DNA of 26,442 nucleotides from Eubacterium sp. AM49-13BH (lineage in GTDB: Bacteria > Bacillota > Clostridia > Lachnospirales > Lachnospiraceae), in contig NZ_QSEK01000036.1 of assembly GCF_003464165.1 (NCBI RefSeq), positions 1 through 26,442 of the forward strand, written 5' to 3'. Of this stretch, positions 1-8,220 are shown piece after piece (within the stretch, counting starts at the first letter, position 1; each line of letters starts with the position of its first letter). A model generated the notes under the pieces. It had not been told where the DNA came from. It was given only the letters and a program-made list of their open reading frames with translations, and searched no databases. A program made the translations under genes and the position numbers.

Positions 1-1
1 G

Positions 2-55
2 ATTATGAAAAATAAAATTTTTATTGATGATGAGATGATAGTGGAAGAATTTTGA
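2..55 (+). CDS. Possible C-terminal tail of an upstream gene (partial)
   Basis: A reading frame enters from the window edge and ends at a TGA at 53-55, giving an acidic tail that ends in MIVEEF. No start with a ribosome binding site is visible inside the window, so if real it is the end of a gene that lies mostly outside. The piece is too short to assign a family and could be chance. Confidence 0.25.
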   Translation: MMKNKIFIDDEMIVEEF

Positions 56-69
56 GCTTTATTAATTGA

Positions 70-248
70 GAATTAAAAGAAAATGAAATAAAGAGAATAT
101 AGGCTGGAATATCTCATATGTGATTAGAAATATAAAAATCGTGTTTTTAAGTTTGAAGGAATTAAAAGAAAATGAAATAAAGAGAATATAGGCTGGAATA
201 TCTCATATGTGATTAGAAATATAAAAATCGTGTTTTTAAGTTTGAAGG
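70..248. repeat. Exact 89-bp tandem duplication
   Basis: Bases 70-158 are repeated without a mismatch at 159-247, and the match runs one base further. The unit is AT-rich and non-coding, and holds a near-palindrome around CATATG (ATCTCATATG then TGAT). Perfect identity points to a recent duplication. No open frame or ribosome binding site fits it. The flanks do not match each other, so it is not a longer repeat. Confidence 0.95.
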
Positions 249-313
249 TGTAACTTTTGTTTTCCAAACGATTGGGGAGAGATATACATAAAGTTTTGAT
301 AAAAAGAGAGAAA

Positions 314-583
314 ACCTACTAGTTCGTTGATTATTATAAATATAGTAGGTAGCATTAACACATATTCAAGATAATTGACAGTAACAAGACCTACTAATCA
401 GGCAGGAAGAAGCCTTTTTAGTAGGTTTTATAAGTATAAAATGAATGTTCATCCTCTGGAAAGCAGGAAAAAGACCTACTAAGGAGAAACATTTTAACAG
501 ATTAGTAGGTGAACTGGCGGGAGAATGAAAAGAGGCTGCCTGAAATAACCTACTAAATTATGAGCTTGATAATGGTTAGTAGG
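314..583. repeat. Array of four inverted repeats with shared arms and constant spacer length
   Basis: Four units share the arms CCTACTA and TAGTAGG: 315-321/343-349, 390-396/419-425, 475-481/503-509 and 549-555/577-583. The arms are 21, 22, 21 and 21 bases apart, but the spacer sequences differ. Three units extend to 8-9 paired bases (ACCTACTAA with TTAGTAGGT in units 2 and 3). Left arms start 75, 85 and 74 bases apart. Unit 2 has a second inner stem (AGGC 400-403 with GCCT 412-415) and a following TTTTA, so alone it could act as a terminator. As RNA this would be four hairpins; as DNA it would be four dyad sites with half-sites 28-29 bp apart. I do not recognise the family. It ends about 100 bases before the pyrE promoter. 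Confidence 0.85.
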
Positions 584-680
584 CTTTATGAATTTCTGGC
601 GATCGGATAATCAGGAAAAGGCATACATAGTATGTTGATATTCGGATTTTAATATGTATTTGTAATGTTCCAAAGACGCA

Positions 681-709
681 TTGAAACGGGAAAACATTTA
701 TGATAGAAT
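681..709 (+). promoter_or_regulatory. Sigma-A promoter of pyrE
   Basis: TTGAAA at 681-686 and TAGAAT at 704-709 are separated by 17 bases, a good vegetative match. The expected start point is near 716, leaving a leader of about 55 bases before the pyrE start. No PyrR-type binding loop or attenuator is visible in this short leader. Confidence 0.7.
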
Positions 710-771
710 AAAAAATAATATTGAATATGAAGCAGCACCGCCGGACAGCGGGGCTGAATAAGGAGGATATA

Positions 772-1458
772 ATGGAGCAGTATAAGCAGGAATTTATAGA
801 TTTTATGGTAGAGAGTGATGTGTTAAAGTTTGGAGATTTTACTTTAAAGAGTGGAAGAAAGTCACCTTTCTTCATGAACGCAGGTGCGTATGTTACAGGA
901 ACACAGCTTGCAAGACTTGGTGAGTATTATGCAAAGGCTATTCATGAAACATATGGTGATGATTTTGATGTACTGTTCGGACCAGCATATAAGGGAATTC
1001 CAATCAGCGTAGTTACAGCAGTTGCATATGCAAAGCTTTACGGCAAGGAAGTAAGATACTGCTCAGACCGTAAGGAAGAGAAGGACCATGGTGCTGATAA
1101 GGGCGGATTTCTCGGAAGCAAGTTAAAGGATGGCGACAGAGTCATTATGATAGAAGATGTAACAACATCCGGTAAGTCGATGGAAGAGACAGTTCCTAAG
1201 GTAAGAGGGGCAGCAGATGTTACTATTGTAGGACTTATGGTTTCACTTAACCGTATGGAAGTAGGCCTTGGCGGAAAGGTGAGTGCGCTTGAGGAGATTA
1301 AGGAAAGATACGGTTTCCCAACAAGCGCAATTGTATCTATGGCAGATGTTGTAGAACACCTTTACAATAAAGAGTGTGAGGGTAAGGTAGTTATTGATGA
1401 TGCACTTAAGGCGGCAATTGACAAGTATTACGCAGAATATGGTGTTAAGAACGCATAA
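772..1458 (+). CDS. pyrE: Orotate phosphoribosyltransferase
   Basis: Transfers the phosphoribosyl group of PRPP to orotate to make OMP, the fifth step of pyrimidine synthesis, in the cytoplasm. The 228-residue protein has the PRPP-binding signature IEDVTTSGKS at residues 127-136, the flexible catalytic loop rich in Lys and His at about 101-112 (KEEKDHGADKGG), and the orotate-side segment FGDFTLKSGRKS near 20-31. Length is normal for bacterial PyrE. I chose ATG 772 because AGGAGG lies at 761-766; the frame stays open upstream to a TTG at 721, but that start has no ribosome site and would add residues not typical of the family. It is the first gene after the 681-709 promoter and no other pyr gene is in view, so it seems to be separate from the main pyr cluster. 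Confidence 0.95.
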   Translation: MEQYKQEFIDFMVESDVLKFGDFTLKSGRKSPFFMNAGAYVTGTQLARLGEYYAKAIHETYGDDFDVLFGPAYKGIPISVVTAVAYAKLYGKEVRYCSDRKEEKDHGADKGGFLGSKLKDGDRVIMIEDVTTSGKSMEETVPKVRGAADVTIVGLMVSLNRMEVGLGGKVSALEEIKERYGFPTSAIVSMADVVEHLYNKECEGKVVIDDALKAAIDKYYAEYGVKNA

Positions 1459-1483
1459 AACTGATGTTAATGGAGGGTTAACT

Positions 1484-1636
1484 ATGGAAGAGAATCTTTA
1501 TAAGAAATTAAAGTCAGTAGGAGCATCTAATCTTGTATTTGGTATCCTGATAATACTCTTTGGTATCGGTGCAGGTGTTATGATGATTATTAATGGTGCA
1601 AGACTTCTTGCACACAGATCAGATAGCTTATTCTAG
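1484..1636 (+). CDS. Small single-pass membrane protein, 50 residues
   Basis: The start ATG 1484 follows GGAGGG at 1472-1477, a convincing ribosome site, 25 bases after the pyrE stop. Residues about 17-40 form one hydrophobic segment (VFGILIILFGIGAGVMMII), with a charged N-terminus and a short basic tail. No family is recognised. The spacing suggests co-transcription with pyrE and the VanZ-like gene. Its function is unknown; a small membrane regulator or accessory peptide is possible. An upstream in-frame start at 1394 lies inside pyrE and is unlikely. Confidence 0.6.
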   Translation: MEENLYKKLKSVGASNLVFGILIILFGIGAGVMMIINGARLLAHRSDSLF

Positions 1637-1646
1637 TGAAGGGGAA

Positions 1647-1679
1647 CTGCCTGGTGGGTTAATTATGCCTGCCGGGCAG
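1647..1679 (+). other. Intercistronic hairpin after the small membrane protein
   Basis: CTGCCTGG at 1647-1654 pairs with CCGGGCAG at 1672-1679, eight pairs including one G-T wobble, with a 17-base loop. Only a short T run follows, and the next gene starts eight bases later, so it is more likely a partial terminator or a translation or processing element than a full stop. It also covers the place where a ribosome site for the next gene would be. Confidence 0.4.
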
Positions 1680-1686
1680 ATTTGTT

Positions 1687-2157
1687 ATGAAAAAGAAACA
1701 TTATGTAACGCTTATAAAATGGGCGCTTTTTGTTATATATATGATTCTGCTCTTTTATGTAGTCTTTTTCGCAGAAGGAATGGGAAGGGCAGAGATAGCC
1801 AGCGGTTACAAATACAATCTTACACTGTTCACGGAAATCAGGCGCTATTGGCGTTATCTTGGACATTTTGACTCGCTTGGCTGGATAGCATTTCTTAATA
1901 TAATTGGAAATGTGCTGGCATTCATACCATTTGGAATATTCGTGCCGTGGCTTTCCAATGGCAGAATTAATGCTTTTGCTACATTTGCATATGGATTCGC
2001 ACTGTCGCTTACAATAGAAACAGTACAGCTTATATGTAAGGTCGGCTGCTTTGATGTTGATGACCTTGTGCTTAATGTACTGGGAGCATTGTGCGGTTAT
2101 GCGGTATATGCGATAGCATACAGAATAGTTAAAATGTTTAGTAAAAAGGACAGGTGA
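1687..2157 (+). CDS. VanZ-like family membrane protein
   Basis: A 156-residue protein with four hydrophobic segments, about residues 9-29, 63-87, 94-113 and 125-147. The middle part matches the VanZ-like family pattern: an N-N-ax-aF-PfG run (LNIIGNVLAFIPFGIFVPWL) followed by a segment with E and Q (TIETVQLICKVGCFDVDDL) and a final NVLGAL helix. VanZ of enterococci gives low-level teicoplanin resistance, but most family members are not resistance genes and have no known role. The ATG at 1687 has no clear Shine-Dalgarno and lies just after the hairpin at 1647-1679, so translation may depend on the upstream gene. The next gene starts four bases after its stop. Confidence 0.8.
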   Translation: MKKKHYVTLIKWALFVIYMILLFYVVFFAEGMGRAEIASGYKYNLTLFTEIRRYWRYLGHFDSLGWIAFLNIIGNVLAFIPFGIFVPWLSNGRINAFATFAYGFALSLTIETVQLICKVGCFDVDDLVLNVLGALCGYAVYAIAYRIVKMFSKKDR

Positions 2158-2161
2158 AAAA

Positions 2162-2476
2162 ATGAAACTTTTTAATAAATACAAGTTCTCTGATAAAAGT
2201 CAGGCACTTGGGGGTTTGATATCGACTGCGATGGGAATACTGTCATTGCTTTCTTTTGGTTACGGAGTGTATCTGTCTTTTAAAGCAGCAGGAGAAGGCG
2301 GCTTAAGAGTAGGAAGTCTTGGAATATTAAGCCTTATCTTAGCGGTAATTGGAACAGTAATCGGACTAATCAGCTTCAAAGAAGATAATAAGTTCTACGG
2401 AACTTCGAGATTTGGTTCAATGCTGTGTGGGGTAATAGCAGTATTTATGATAGCAGTATTCTTAATGGGAATATAA
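2162..2476 (+). CDS. Hypothetical membrane protein, 104 residues
   Basis: Three hydrophobic stretches (about residues 17-42, 52-70 and 83-103) follow a basic N-terminus. The sequence resembles small Lachnospiraceae membrane proteins that I recall as DUF6142, but this is a tentative memory and not a firm call. The gene starts four bases after the VanZ-like stop, with a weak AGG-type ribosome site in the end of that gene, which suggests translational coupling. Its role is unknown. Confidence 0.65.
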   Translation: MKLFNKYKFSDKSQALGGLISTAMGILSLLSFGYGVYLSFKAAGEGGLRVGSLGILSLILAVIGTVIGLISFKEDNKFYGTSRFGSMLCGVIAVFMIAVFLMGI

Positions 2477-2504
2477 TCCTTATCAGGGCAGAAGGAGAAA
2501 GAAA

Positions 2505-4577
2505 TTGTTTAATGATAATGTAGAAGAGCGTTACGCTCTTGCAATAGAAAGAATTAAAGAGATAGCAGAGAAACCTGGGCTTAAGACGGATGGGTTTGCA
2601 GATTATTTCAAATGTATTGCCACATTTATCCTTAAGATGGATAAGCTTGCGGCTGACTTAAAAGCTGATGTTTTCAGAGATTATTCACTTGAAGAATATA
2701 AGAATCTGAATACAGGTCTGTATGAAGATGTAATTGGAAAGGCTTACGAGACAAGCTACGCTAATCCGGCATATGCAGCTTCAAAGTTAGGGCTATCAGA
2801 GGGAAGGCTTTTGTCATTCCTTTACGTTGAGATAAGAGGAATGATTGTGTATGCATATGAAGGCAGAATGGCAGAAATGACAGCACTTATGGAGCTTTTT
2901 GTTGAAGTGTACTGCATGTGTGCATCGACTGAGGAAGACTGTGGAAAGCCAGATTATAAGCAGATGAAAGAGTCTGTATACTGGTATGTTAGTGATTACA
3001 GTGATGACCTTATGGAGTACCGGGTAAGAGAGCTGTTAGACCCTGAACTTGATTTTGCAACTAAGATAATTATGGAGTCTGACCTTACAGATGTAAGATA
3101 TCTGTACAGATTCGGTGAGTATGTCACAGACAATGAGATTAAGACAGCAGAGTATCTTAGTTCGCTCAGTGAAGAAGAAATCCAGAAGATGGCAGACACA
3201 TTTACAGAAGGATACAGAATCGGATTCGAGCTTACAGGCAAGGATTTGTCTAAGAAGAAAACAGTTAATATAAGATACTGTCTGGGATTTGAAAGACTTG
3301 TGAGGGCTGAGATTAAGAATTTTGAAAAGCTTGGACTTAAGCCTACAATATACAGGGCAGCGGTCAACACGATTAATAAAAGACTTAACATTAAGGTTGG
3401 CTATTACGGAGCTAATCCTAACAAGCAGATGGATTTCGACCATCGTTTTGACAATGCACTTTATATGGATGGCGAATTTGTTGAGAGAAAGACAGGCGCA
3501 TTAAAGCTTGCATATGAGAAGAACAAAGAGCTTGCAGCGGTGCATGGTGGACCTGCTGTTATGGAGGTGTTTGGTGAAGTGCCATTTGAGCCTCAGATTA
3601 AGAGCGAGGCATTAACGCTTGATACAAAGCAGCAGAAGCTTTCTGTGAAATACAGCAATGACGCAGGAAGCATTGTTAATGAGTATATCAAAGGCGAAGA
3701 GAGAAGCTTTACAATAATTGCTTATCCGATACCTGAGATTGGCGAGAATTTCGAGGAAATATTCAAGGGTACTGTTAAGATTAATACCCTTGATTATAAC
3801 AAATATAAAGCTATCCAGCAGGCACTTATTGATGTACTTGATACTGCACAGTATGTTGAGGTTAAAGGAACTAACGGAAACTGCACAGACATGAAGGTTT
3901 CTATTATGAAGATAACCGACCATAAGACGCAGACTGTATTTGAGAACTGTCTTGCGGACGTTAATATTCCGCTTGGAGAAGTATTTACATCACCTGTGCT
4001 TAAGAAAACAACGGGTGTGCTTAATGTGAGCAGTGTATATCTTAATGATATCAAGTTTAATAATCTTACTGTATGGTTTGAGGACGGATTTGTTAAGGAT
4101 TACACATGCACGAACTTTGAAGATGAAGCTAAGAATAAAGAGCTTTTCAAGGCAAATGTGTTATATGACCATGAAACTCTGCCGCTCGGAGAGTTTGCTA
4201 TAGGAACTAACACTACGGCGTATGTGTTTGCCAATAAGCATGATATTGTGTATAAGCTTCCGATTCTTATTGTTGAAAAGATGGGACCACATTTTGCAGT
4301 CGGTGACACATGCTATTCAAGGGCAGAAGATGTGTATGTAACTAATCCGGACGGTAAGGAGATTATCTCAAGGGATAATGAGGTTTCACTTCTTCGTAAG
4401 ACGGAGCCGGACAAGGCTTATTATAACTGTCACACCGATATTACAATTCCGTATGATGAGATTGGCAATATCACTGTTGTGGCAGAGAATGGAACAAGAA
4501 CAGACTTGATTAAGAACGGCAGATTCGTGCTTGATGGCACGCTTGCACTTAATGATGCATTTTTAACAGAATCATAA
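2505..4577 (+). CDS. M29-type metallo-aminopeptidase with long N-terminal extension
   Basis: Likely a cytoplasmic aminopeptidase with a two-metal centre. The C-terminal part (about residues 270-690) carries the family M29 (AmpS/AmpT) ligand set in order: E492 in GEVFTSP, E563 in LGEFAIGTNT, H596 in GPHFAVG, and H643 with D645 in HTDITIP. Family members are usually near 400 residues; this one has 690, with an extra mainly helical acidic domain of about 250-270 residues that I do not recognise. The start is TTG 2505, supported by AGGAGA at 2493-2498; no ATG with a ribosome site is nearer. It follows the 104-residue membrane protein by 28 bases and closes the pyrE cluster. No convincing terminator is seen after it. 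The M29 call rests on motif order, not on a search. Confidence 0.75.
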   Translation: MFNDNVEERYALAIERIKEIAEKPGLKTDGFADYFKCIATFILKMDKLAADLKADVFRDYSLEEYKNLNTGLYEDVIGKAYETSYANPAYAASKLGLSEGRLLSFLYVEIRGMIVYAYEGRMAEMTALMELFVEVYCMCASTEEDCGKPDYKQMKESVYWYVSDYSDDLMEYRVRELLDPELDFATKIIMESDLTDVRYLYRFGEYVTDNEIKTAEYLSSLSEEEIQKMADTFTEGYRIGFELTGKDLSKKKTVNIRYCLGFERLVRAEIKNFEKLGLKPTIYRAAVNTINKRLNIKVGYYGANPNKQMDFDHRFDNALYMDGEFVERKTGALKLAYEKNKELAAVHGGPAVMEVFGEVPFEPQIKSEALTLDTKQQKLSVKYSNDAGSIVNEYIKGEERSFTIIAYPIPEIGENFEEIFKGTVKINTLDYNKYKAIQQALIDVLDTAQYVEVKGTNGNCTDMKVSIMKITDHKTQTVFENCLADVNIPLGEVFTSPVLKKTTGVLNVSSVYLNDIKFNNLTVWFEDGFVKDYTCTNFEDEAKNKELFKANVLYDHETLPLGEFAIGTNTTAYVFANKHDIVYKLPILIVEKMGPHFAVGDTCYSRAEDVYVTNPDGKEIISRDNEVSLLRKTEPDKAYYNCHTDITIPYDEIGNITVVAENGTRTDLIKNGRFVLDGTLALNDAFLTES

Positions 4578-4610
4578 ATATATAATTGTAAGCAGTAAAC
4601 AGGCTTTATC

Positions 4611-4639
4611 TTGACGCAAAGTTTAAAACAAAGTACAAT
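4611..4639 (+). promoter_or_regulatory. Promoter of the purEMND operon
   Basis: TTGACG at 4611-4616 and TACAAT at 4634-4639 with a 17-base spacer form a near-consensus vegetative promoter. The start point is expected near 4645-4647, about 50 bases before purE. Confidence 0.75.
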
Positions 4640-4642
4640 GAT

Positions 4643-4662
4643 AATTAGTGTTTTCACTAATT
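4643..4662 (+). promoter_or_regulatory. Perfect palindrome at the pur transcription start
   Basis: AATTAGTG at 4643-4650 and CACTAATT at 4655-4662 pair perfectly across a TTTT loop. The element sits at about the first transcribed base, so it may be a repressor operator or a stabilising 5' hairpin. It does not look like a Bacillus PurBox and no purine riboswitch core is seen. Confidence 0.5.
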
Positions 4663-4696
4663 TTAATATTATATCTATCGGACATAGGAGGTTAAT

Positions 4697-5197
4697 ATGG
4701 CTTTAGTAGGAATTGTTATGGGAAGTGACTCTGATATGCCTGTTATGGCAAAGGCAGCAGACATTCTTGAACAGTTAGGAATTTCGTATGAGATGACAAT
4801 TATCTCAGCACACAGAGAGCCTGACGTATTCTTTGAATATGCTAAGAGTGCAGAGGAGAAGGGATTTAAGGTTATTATTGCAGGTGCAGGTATGGCAGCA
4901 CATCTTCCGGGTATGTGCGCAGCTATTTTCCCAATGCCTGTTATTGGTATTCCAATGCACACAACATCACTAGGCGGTAGAGATTCATTATATTCAATAG
5001 TACAGATGCCTACAGGTATTCCTGTTGCAACTGTTGCTATTAACGGTGGTGCCAATGCAGGTATTCTTGCAGCCAAGATTCTTGCAACATCTGATGCAGC
5101 ACTTCTTGAAAGACTTAAGGATTATACTAAGAATCTTAAGGAAAGCGTTCAGAAGAAGGATGCCAGACTTCAGGAAGTCGGCTATAAGAATTATTAA
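4697..5197 (+). CDS. purE: N5-carboxyaminoimidazole ribonucleotide mutase
   Basis: Interconverts N5-CAIR and CAIR in purine synthesis (class I PurE). The 166-residue protein opens with the phosphate-binding GSDSDMP at 9-15, has the active-site SAHREP at 37-42 and the class I segment AGAGMAAHLPG near 62-72. Length and motifs are typical. The start ATG follows AGGAGG at 4687-4692. No purK gene is in the window, so N5-CAIR must be supplied from elsewhere in the genome. It is the first gene of a four-gene purine operon under the 4611-4639 promoter. Confidence 0.96.
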   Translation: MALVGIVMGSDSDMPVMAKAADILEQLGISYEMTIISAHREPDVFFEYAKSAEEKGFKVIIAGAGMAAHLPGMCAAIFPMPVIGIPMHTTSLGGRDSLYSIVQMPTGIPVATVAINGGANAGILAAKILATSDAALLERLKDYTKNLKESVQKKDARLQEVGYKNY

Positions 5198-5256
5198 TTA
5201 GTAACTGAATAGTTACATTAACTTACATTTATCATATTATTGAAGGAGAAAGAATC

Positions 5257-6282
5257 ATGGATTACAAGAAATCTGGAGTTGATATTGAAGCAGGTTACAA
5301 GTCAGTTGAGTTAATGAAAGAGGCTGTTAAGTCTACTATGAGAGAAGAAGTGTTAGGAGGACTCGGCGGATTTTCAGGTGCATTTTCACTTGCTAAGATT
5401 AAGGAGATGGAAGAACCTGTATTACTTTCAGGAACTGACGGATGTGGAACTAAGGTTAAGTTAGCTTTTATTATGGATAAGCATGATACTATCGGTATTG
5501 ATGCAGTTGCTATGTGTGTTAACGATGTTGTATGTGCTGGTGGAGAGCCACTTTTCTTCCTTGACTACATCGCATGCGGCAAGAATTATCCAGAAAAGAT
5601 TGCTACTATCGTTGGCGGTGTTGCAGAGGGCTGCAGACAGTCTGAATGTGCACTTATCGGTGGTGAGACAGCAGAGCATCCGGGACTTATGCCACAGGAT
5701 GAATATGACCTTGCAGGATTCGCTGTAGGTGTTGTTGATAAGAAGGACCTTATTACAGGCGAGAACATCAAGTCAGGTGATACTCTTATCGGTATTGCTT
5801 CAAGTGGTGTACACAGCAATGGATTCTCACTTGTAAGAAGCGTATTTACAATGACAGAGGAATCTCTTAATACATATTATGATTCACTTGGAAAGACATT
5901 AGGAGAGGCATTACTTGCTCCAACTAAGATATATGTTAAGACAATGAAGGAAATCAAGAAGGCAGGCGTTAAGGTTAAGGGCTGCAGCCATATCACAGGT
6001 GGTGGTTTCTATGAAAATGTACCTAGAATGCTTCCAGACGGTGTTAAGGCTGTAATTAAGAAGGACAGCTATGAAGTACCACCAATCTTTAAGATGCTTG
6101 CAGAAGATGGCAATATCGAAGAGCATATGATGTATAATACATTTAACATGGGTATCGGTCTTGTACTTGCTGTTGATCCTGCTGATGTTGATACAGTTAT
6201 GACAGCAGTTAAGGCTGCAGGTGAGACTCCATATGTTATCGGAAGCATTGAAGCTGGCGAGAAGGGAGTTACTTTATGCTAA
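5257..6282 (+). CDS. purM: Phosphoribosylformylglycinamidine cyclo-ligase (AIR synthetase)
   Basis: Closes the imidazole ring by ATP-dependent conversion of FGAM to AIR. The 341-residue product has the PurM-type N-terminal ATP-binding motif GTDGCGTK (59-66), then [12 protein letters not shown] (80-91) and [10 protein letters not shown] (95-104), and the later [10 protein letters not shown] and [12 protein letters not shown] segments. Length is standard. AAGGAGA lies a few bases before the start. It follows purE after 59 bases, with a small GTAACT/AGTTAC hairpin at 5201-5216 between them, and overlaps the start of purN by seven bases (ATGCTAA), which suggests coupled translation. Confidence 0.96.
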   Translation: MDYKKSGVDIEAGYKSVELMKEAVKSTMREEVLGGLGGFSGAFSLAKIKEMEEPVLLSGTDGCGTKVKLAFIMDKHDTIGIDAVAMCVNDVVCAGGEPLFFLDYIACGKNYPEKIATIVGGVAEGCRQSECALIGGETAEHPGLMPQDEYDLAGFAVGVVDKKDLITGENIKSGDTLIGIASSGVHSNGFSLVRSVFTMTEESLNTYYDSLGKTLGEALLAPTKIYVKTMKEIKKAGVKVKGCSHITGGGFYENVPRMLPDGVKAVIKKDSYEVPPIFKMLAEDGNIEEHMMYNTFNMGIGLVLAVDPADVDTVMTAVKAAGETPYVIGSIEAGEKGVTLC

Positions 6283-6872
6283 GAGTTGCAGTTATGGTTT
6301 CCGGAGGCGGAACTAATCTTCAGGCTATTATCGATGCTGTTAAGGATGGAACAATCACTAACACAGAGCTTGTAGCAGTTATAAGCAATAATGCCGGAGC
6401 ATATGCACTCACAAGAGCTAAGGATAACAATATTCCAGCATATTGCATATCACCAAAGGATTATGAAAGCAGAGATGCATTTAACGATGCACTGCTTGAT
6501 AAAGTGAATGAGCTTAATGTTGACCTTATAGTACTCGCAGGATTCCTTGTAAGAATCCCAGAGAAAATGGTTCATCAGTACAGCCACAGAATTATTAATA
6601 TTCATCCATCACTTATACCTTCATTCTGCGGAGTTGGTTTCTATGGACTCAAGGTTCATGAAGCAGCTCTGGCAAAGGGTGTTAAGGTATCAGGTGCAAC
6701 TGTGCATTATGTAGATGAAGGAATGGATACAGGAGAGATTATTTTCCAGAAGGCAGTTGATGTACTTGATGGTGATACTCCTGAAACTCTTCAGAGAAGA
6801 ATTATGGAGCAGGCTGAATGGAAGCTTCTTCCTAAGGCAATTAACAAGATTGCCAATGAACATGTTAATTAA
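6276..6872 (+). CDS. purN: Phosphoribosylglycinamide formyltransferase
   Basis: Transfers a formyl group from 10-formyl-THF to GAR, giving FGAR. The 198-residue enzyme starts with [12 protein letters not shown], the phosphate-binding turn, and has the catalytic triad of the family: N108 and H110 in [10 protein letters not shown] and D151 in DEGMDTGEI. The segment after PSF reads [15 protein letters not shown], a form I associate with clostridial PurN, in place of the common PGKHA. Its start overlaps the end of purM, so it has no separate leader; a GAGAAGGGAG stretch in purM can serve as ribosome site. Confidence 0.95.
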   Translation: MLRVAVMVSGGGTNLQAIIDAVKDGTITNTELVAVISNNAGAYALTRAKDNNIPAYCISPKDYESRDAFNDALLDKVNELNVDLIVLAGFLVRIPEKMVHQYSHRIINIHPSLIPSFCGVGFYGLKVHEAALAKGVKVSGATVHYVDEGMDTGEIIFQKAVDVLDGDTPETLQRRIMEQAEWKLLPKAINKIANEHVN

Positions 6873-6918
6873 TGATTACTGACTAAGTATATAGATAACA
6901 ATATGCGGAGGAATTAAG

Positions 6919-8193
6919 ATGAAAGTATTAGTTGTAGGCAGCGGCGGAAGAGAGCATGCAATATGCTGGAAGTTAAGCAAGAGTCCTAAGGTTGACAAGA
7001 TATACTGTGCACCGGGCAATGCAGGAATTGCAGAGCTTGCAGAGTGTGTTGATATTAAGGCAATGGAGTTTGACAAGCTTGTTGCATTTGCTAAAGAAAA
7101 CAGCATTGACCTTACTGTTATCGGAATGGACGACCCACTTGTTGGTGGTGTTGTTGATGTATTCGAGGCAGAGGGCTTAAGAGTATTCGGACCAAGAAAG
7201 AATGCAGCTATTCTTGAAGGATCTAAGGCATTTTCTAAGGATCTTATGAAGAAATACAATATTCCGACAGCAACTTATGAAACATTTACATCAGCAGAAG
7301 AAGCCAAGAAGTATCTTGAGACTGCTGAATATCCTATCGTTCTTAAGGCTGACGGACTTGCACTTGGCAAGGGTGTTCTTATATGTGAGAACAAAGAGGA
7401 TGCGCTTGCAGGTGTTGATGAGCTTATGCTTGACAAGAAGTTCGGAACAGCAGGTGATACTATTGTCATTGAGGAATTCATGACAGGCCGTGAGGTTTCA
7501 GTACTTTCATTTGTTGATGGTAATACAATTAAGATTATGTCATCAGCTCAGGATCATAAGAGAGCTAAGGACGGTGACCAGGGTCTTAATACAGGTGGAA
7601 TGGGTAACTTTTCACCATCACCTTTCTACACTAAGGAAGTTGATGAGTTCTGTAAGAAATACATTTATCAGGCAACTGTTGATGCAATGAAGAGCGAGGG
7701 CAGACCATTTAAGGGAGTTATCTTCTTTGGGCTTATGCTTACTCCAAAGGGACCAAAGGTTCTTGAGTACAATGCAAGATTTGGTGATCCTGAAGCACAG
7801 GTTGTTCTTCCTAGAATGAAGAATGATATCGTTGATGTATTTGAGGCTTGTATTGATGGAACTCTTGATAAAGTTGACCTTCAGTTTGAAGATAACGCAT
7901 GTGTATGTGTAATTCTCGCTTCTGACGGATACCCACTTGCATACGAGAAGGGCTTCGAGATTAAGGGAATGGAAAACTTCAAGGGTAAGGATGATTATTT
8001 CTTATTCCATGCAGGTTCTAAATTCAACGAAGAAGGCAAGGTTGTAACTAACGGAGGACGAGTTCTCGGTGTTACAGCACTTGGCAAGGACCTTAAGGAA
8101 GCAAGAGCCAAGGCTTATGAAGCTACTGAATGGGTAGATTTCGATAACAAATATATGAGACATGATATTGGTAAGGCAATTGATGAAGCTTAA
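6919..8193 (+). CDS. purD: Phosphoribosylamine-glycine ligase (GAR synthetase)
   Basis: Joins phosphoribosylamine and glycine using ATP, the second step of purine synthesis. The 424-residue protein has the N-terminal nucleotide fold start VVGSGGREHAI (5-15), the ATP-grasp entry YPIVLKADGLALGKGV (138-153), the glycine-rich LNTGGMGNFSP (223-233) and the metal-binding EYNARFGDPE (283-292). The family's usual GPE-PLVAG at about 69-77 is here GMDDPLVGG, a mild change. GCGGAGGAA stands before the ATG. It follows purN by 46 bases. PurF, PurL and PurC are not in the window, so this operon covers only part of the pathway. Confidence 0.95.
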   Translation: MKVLVVGSGGREHAICWKLSKSPKVDKIYCAPGNAGIAELAECVDIKAMEFDKLVAFAKENSIDLTVIGMDDPLVGGVVDVFEAEGLRVFGPRKNAAILEGSKAFSKDLMKKYNIPTATYETFTSAEEAKKYLETAEYPIVLKADGLALGKGVLICENKEDALAGVDELMLDKKFGTAGDTIVIEEFMTGREVSVLSFVDGNTIKIMSSAQDHKRAKDGDQGLNTGGMGNFSPSPFYTKEVDEFCKKYIYQATVDAMKSEGRPFKGVIFFGLMLTPKGPKVLEYNARFGDPEAQVVLPRMKNDIVDVFEACIDGTLDKVDLQFEDNACVCVILASDGYPLAYEKGFEIKGMENFKGKDDYFLFHAGSKFNEEGKVVTNGGRVLGVTALGKDLKEARAKAYEATEWVDFDNKYMRHDIGKAIDEA

Positions 8194-8220
8194 TCAGTTA
8201 TTTTAAGTATTAAAAATGGG

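Noticed and set aside
314..583. CRISPR array
   Set aside because: The repeated parts are only 7-9 bases, occur as inverted pairs, and the units are 74-85 bases apart; no cas gene is near.
721..771. Longer PyrE starting at TTG 721
   Set aside because: No ribosome site before 721, the added residues are not family-like, and AGGAGG fits ATG 772.
576..875. 99-residue frame on the minus strand
   Set aside because: It overlaps the pyrE promoter and start, has low complexity and no ribosome site.
1663..2184. 173-residue frame on the minus strand
   Set aside because: It lies opposite the VanZ-like gene and is Cys- and Lys-rich without family features; it is a shadow frame.
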